Part shown: in pieces, positions 5,930-6,435 of the stretch
Position numbering within the stretch: the stretch's first letter is position 1
How the letters are laid out: each line of letters starts with the position of its first letter
Assembly (NCBI GenBank): GCA_031254155.1
Contig: JAIRVA010000201.1
Location: 1-6,435, forward strand
DNA length: 6,435 nucleotides
Direction of reading: 5' to 3'
Source of the DNA: Propionibacteriaceae bacterium
GTDB taxonomy: Bacteria; Actinomycetota; Actinomycetes; Propionibacteriales; Propionibacteriaceae
Position numbers and translations under genes: made by a program
The notes under the pieces: generated by a model
Seen by the model: the letters and a program-made list of their open reading frames with translations, nothing else
What the model was told of the DNA's origin: nothing
Databases searched by the model: none

Positions 5930-6435
5930 TGCCAGTCGTCGTCCTCTTCCGCCTCGTCGGCGAGAGTCTGGGCCGGCTCGTCCTCGCTGAGGTGCGGCGC
6001 CACGCCCATCGTCGCCAGCATCTGGCGGACGTTGCTGAGCTGCAGCGTGATCGCATCACGACGGGCACTCGCGGCCTGGACTTCGCGCTCCGACTCGCGG
6101 CGGATCCGCTCGGCGGACGCCTTCGCCTGCTTGAGGATCTCGGCGGCCTGGTTGCTGGCGTCCTTGATCGTCGCGTCGGCCTGGTCGTGGGCCTCGGCCT
6201 TGTAGCGCTCGGCCTCCTCCTGGGTCGCGTACAACGCTTCCTCGGCCCGCTGCATCGACTCGTCCTGGACCTTCATCTGCGCGGCGAAGTCCTTGGCCGC
6301 CTCGTCGCGGCGCTCCGCCAGGGTCTTCTCGAAATCGGCGGCAGCCACAGCCGCCCGCGCACGCTGGTTCTCGTAGATCGCCTCGGCCTCTTCGCGACGC
6401 GCGAGCGCCTCGCGGTCGGCCTGGTCCAGGATCTC
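5926..6435 (-). CDS. Coiled-coil protein of DivIVA/FilP ('cellulose-binding protein') type, C-terminal part
   Basis: The reading frame is open from the right edge to a TGA at 5928-5926, showing the last 169 residues; the N-terminus is outside the window. An apparent start at 6348 is an internal GTG (Val), since the frame continues upstream with the same character. About the first 130 visible residues are almost uninterrupted charged helix rich in Ala, Glu, Arg, Lys and Gln, with no Pro or Cys, as in a long coiled coil. The helix ends in a more hydrophobic stretch (LQLSNVRQMLATMGV), and the protein closes with a very acidic tail (EEDDDWQ). Actinomycete proteins of this build (DivIVA/Wag31 relatives and Scy/FilP-like filaments) organise polar growth and division. 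The subfamily cannot be fixed without the N-terminal DivIVA domain. It ends in a 4-base overlap with manC, so the two are probably co-transcribed. Alternatives are an F-type ATPase b-subunit-like or SMC-fragment-like helix, both less likely in length and context. Confidence 0.85.
   Translation of the reverse strand, partial: EILDQADREALARREEAEAIYENQRARAAVAAADFEKTLAERRDEAAKDFAAQMKVQDESMQRAEEALYATQEEAERYKAEAHDQADATIKDASNQAAEILKQAKASAERIRRESEREVQAASARRDAITLQLSNVRQMLATMGVAPHLSEDEPAQTLADEAEEDDDWQ

Noticed and set aside
1..6435. Mobile element, defence system, CRISPR array or biosynthetic cluster signs
   Set aside because: No transposase, integrase, direct-repeat array, toxin/antitoxin or nuclease motif was seen. 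All frames that hold up are envelope, regulatory or cytoskeletal-type genes in tight operons.

Overview
All supported genes in this window lie on the minus strand, so transcription runs from right to left. The DNA is GC-rich, and a WhiB-family iron-sulfur regulator (a family confined to Actinomycetota and their phages) places it in a high-GC actinomycete chromosome. The genus cannot be fixed from the sequence. There is no tRNA, rRNA, CRISPR array, transposase, integrase or attachment site, and the gene packing is that of a core chromosomal locus rather than an island.

Right-hand block (6435 down to 4618), read in transcription order: the C-terminal 169 residues of a coiled-coil protein of the DivIVA/FilP type (its start is outside the window); a short-form mannose-1-phosphate guanylyltransferase (ManC) that makes GDP-mannose; and an unrecognised 81-residue single-pass membrane protein. 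These genes overlap by 4 and 8 bases and look co-transcribed.

Left-hand block (4621 down to 1): a strong-looking housekeeping promoter whose -35 box contains the stop codon of the small membrane protein; a WhiB protein of the WhiB/WhmD (WhiB2) type; a 1027-residue fusion of a family 2 glycosyltransferase domain with a polytopic membrane region and an extracytoplasmic C-terminal domain; and an exported DUF5719-type protein, open at the left edge, built from at least three recurring beta-rich units. The last two genes share an ATGA stop/start overlap.

Taken together, the locus couples supply of an activated sugar (GDP-mannose), a membrane glycosyltransferase with an outward-facing domain, and an anchored or secreted partner, beside a developmental or division regulator and a polarity-type coiled-coil protein. 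A reasonable inference, not shown by the sequence, is a cell-envelope glycan assembly module tied to septation or growth. The least understood parts are the small membrane protein, the DUF5719 protein and its pairing with the membrane glycosyltransferase. The DUF5719 gene also carries several strong inverted repeats, one with perfect 12-base arms, and manC carries the only TTA codon I found. No non-coding stretch exceeds 300 bases; the only real gap is the promoter/leader region of about 60 bases upstream of whiB.
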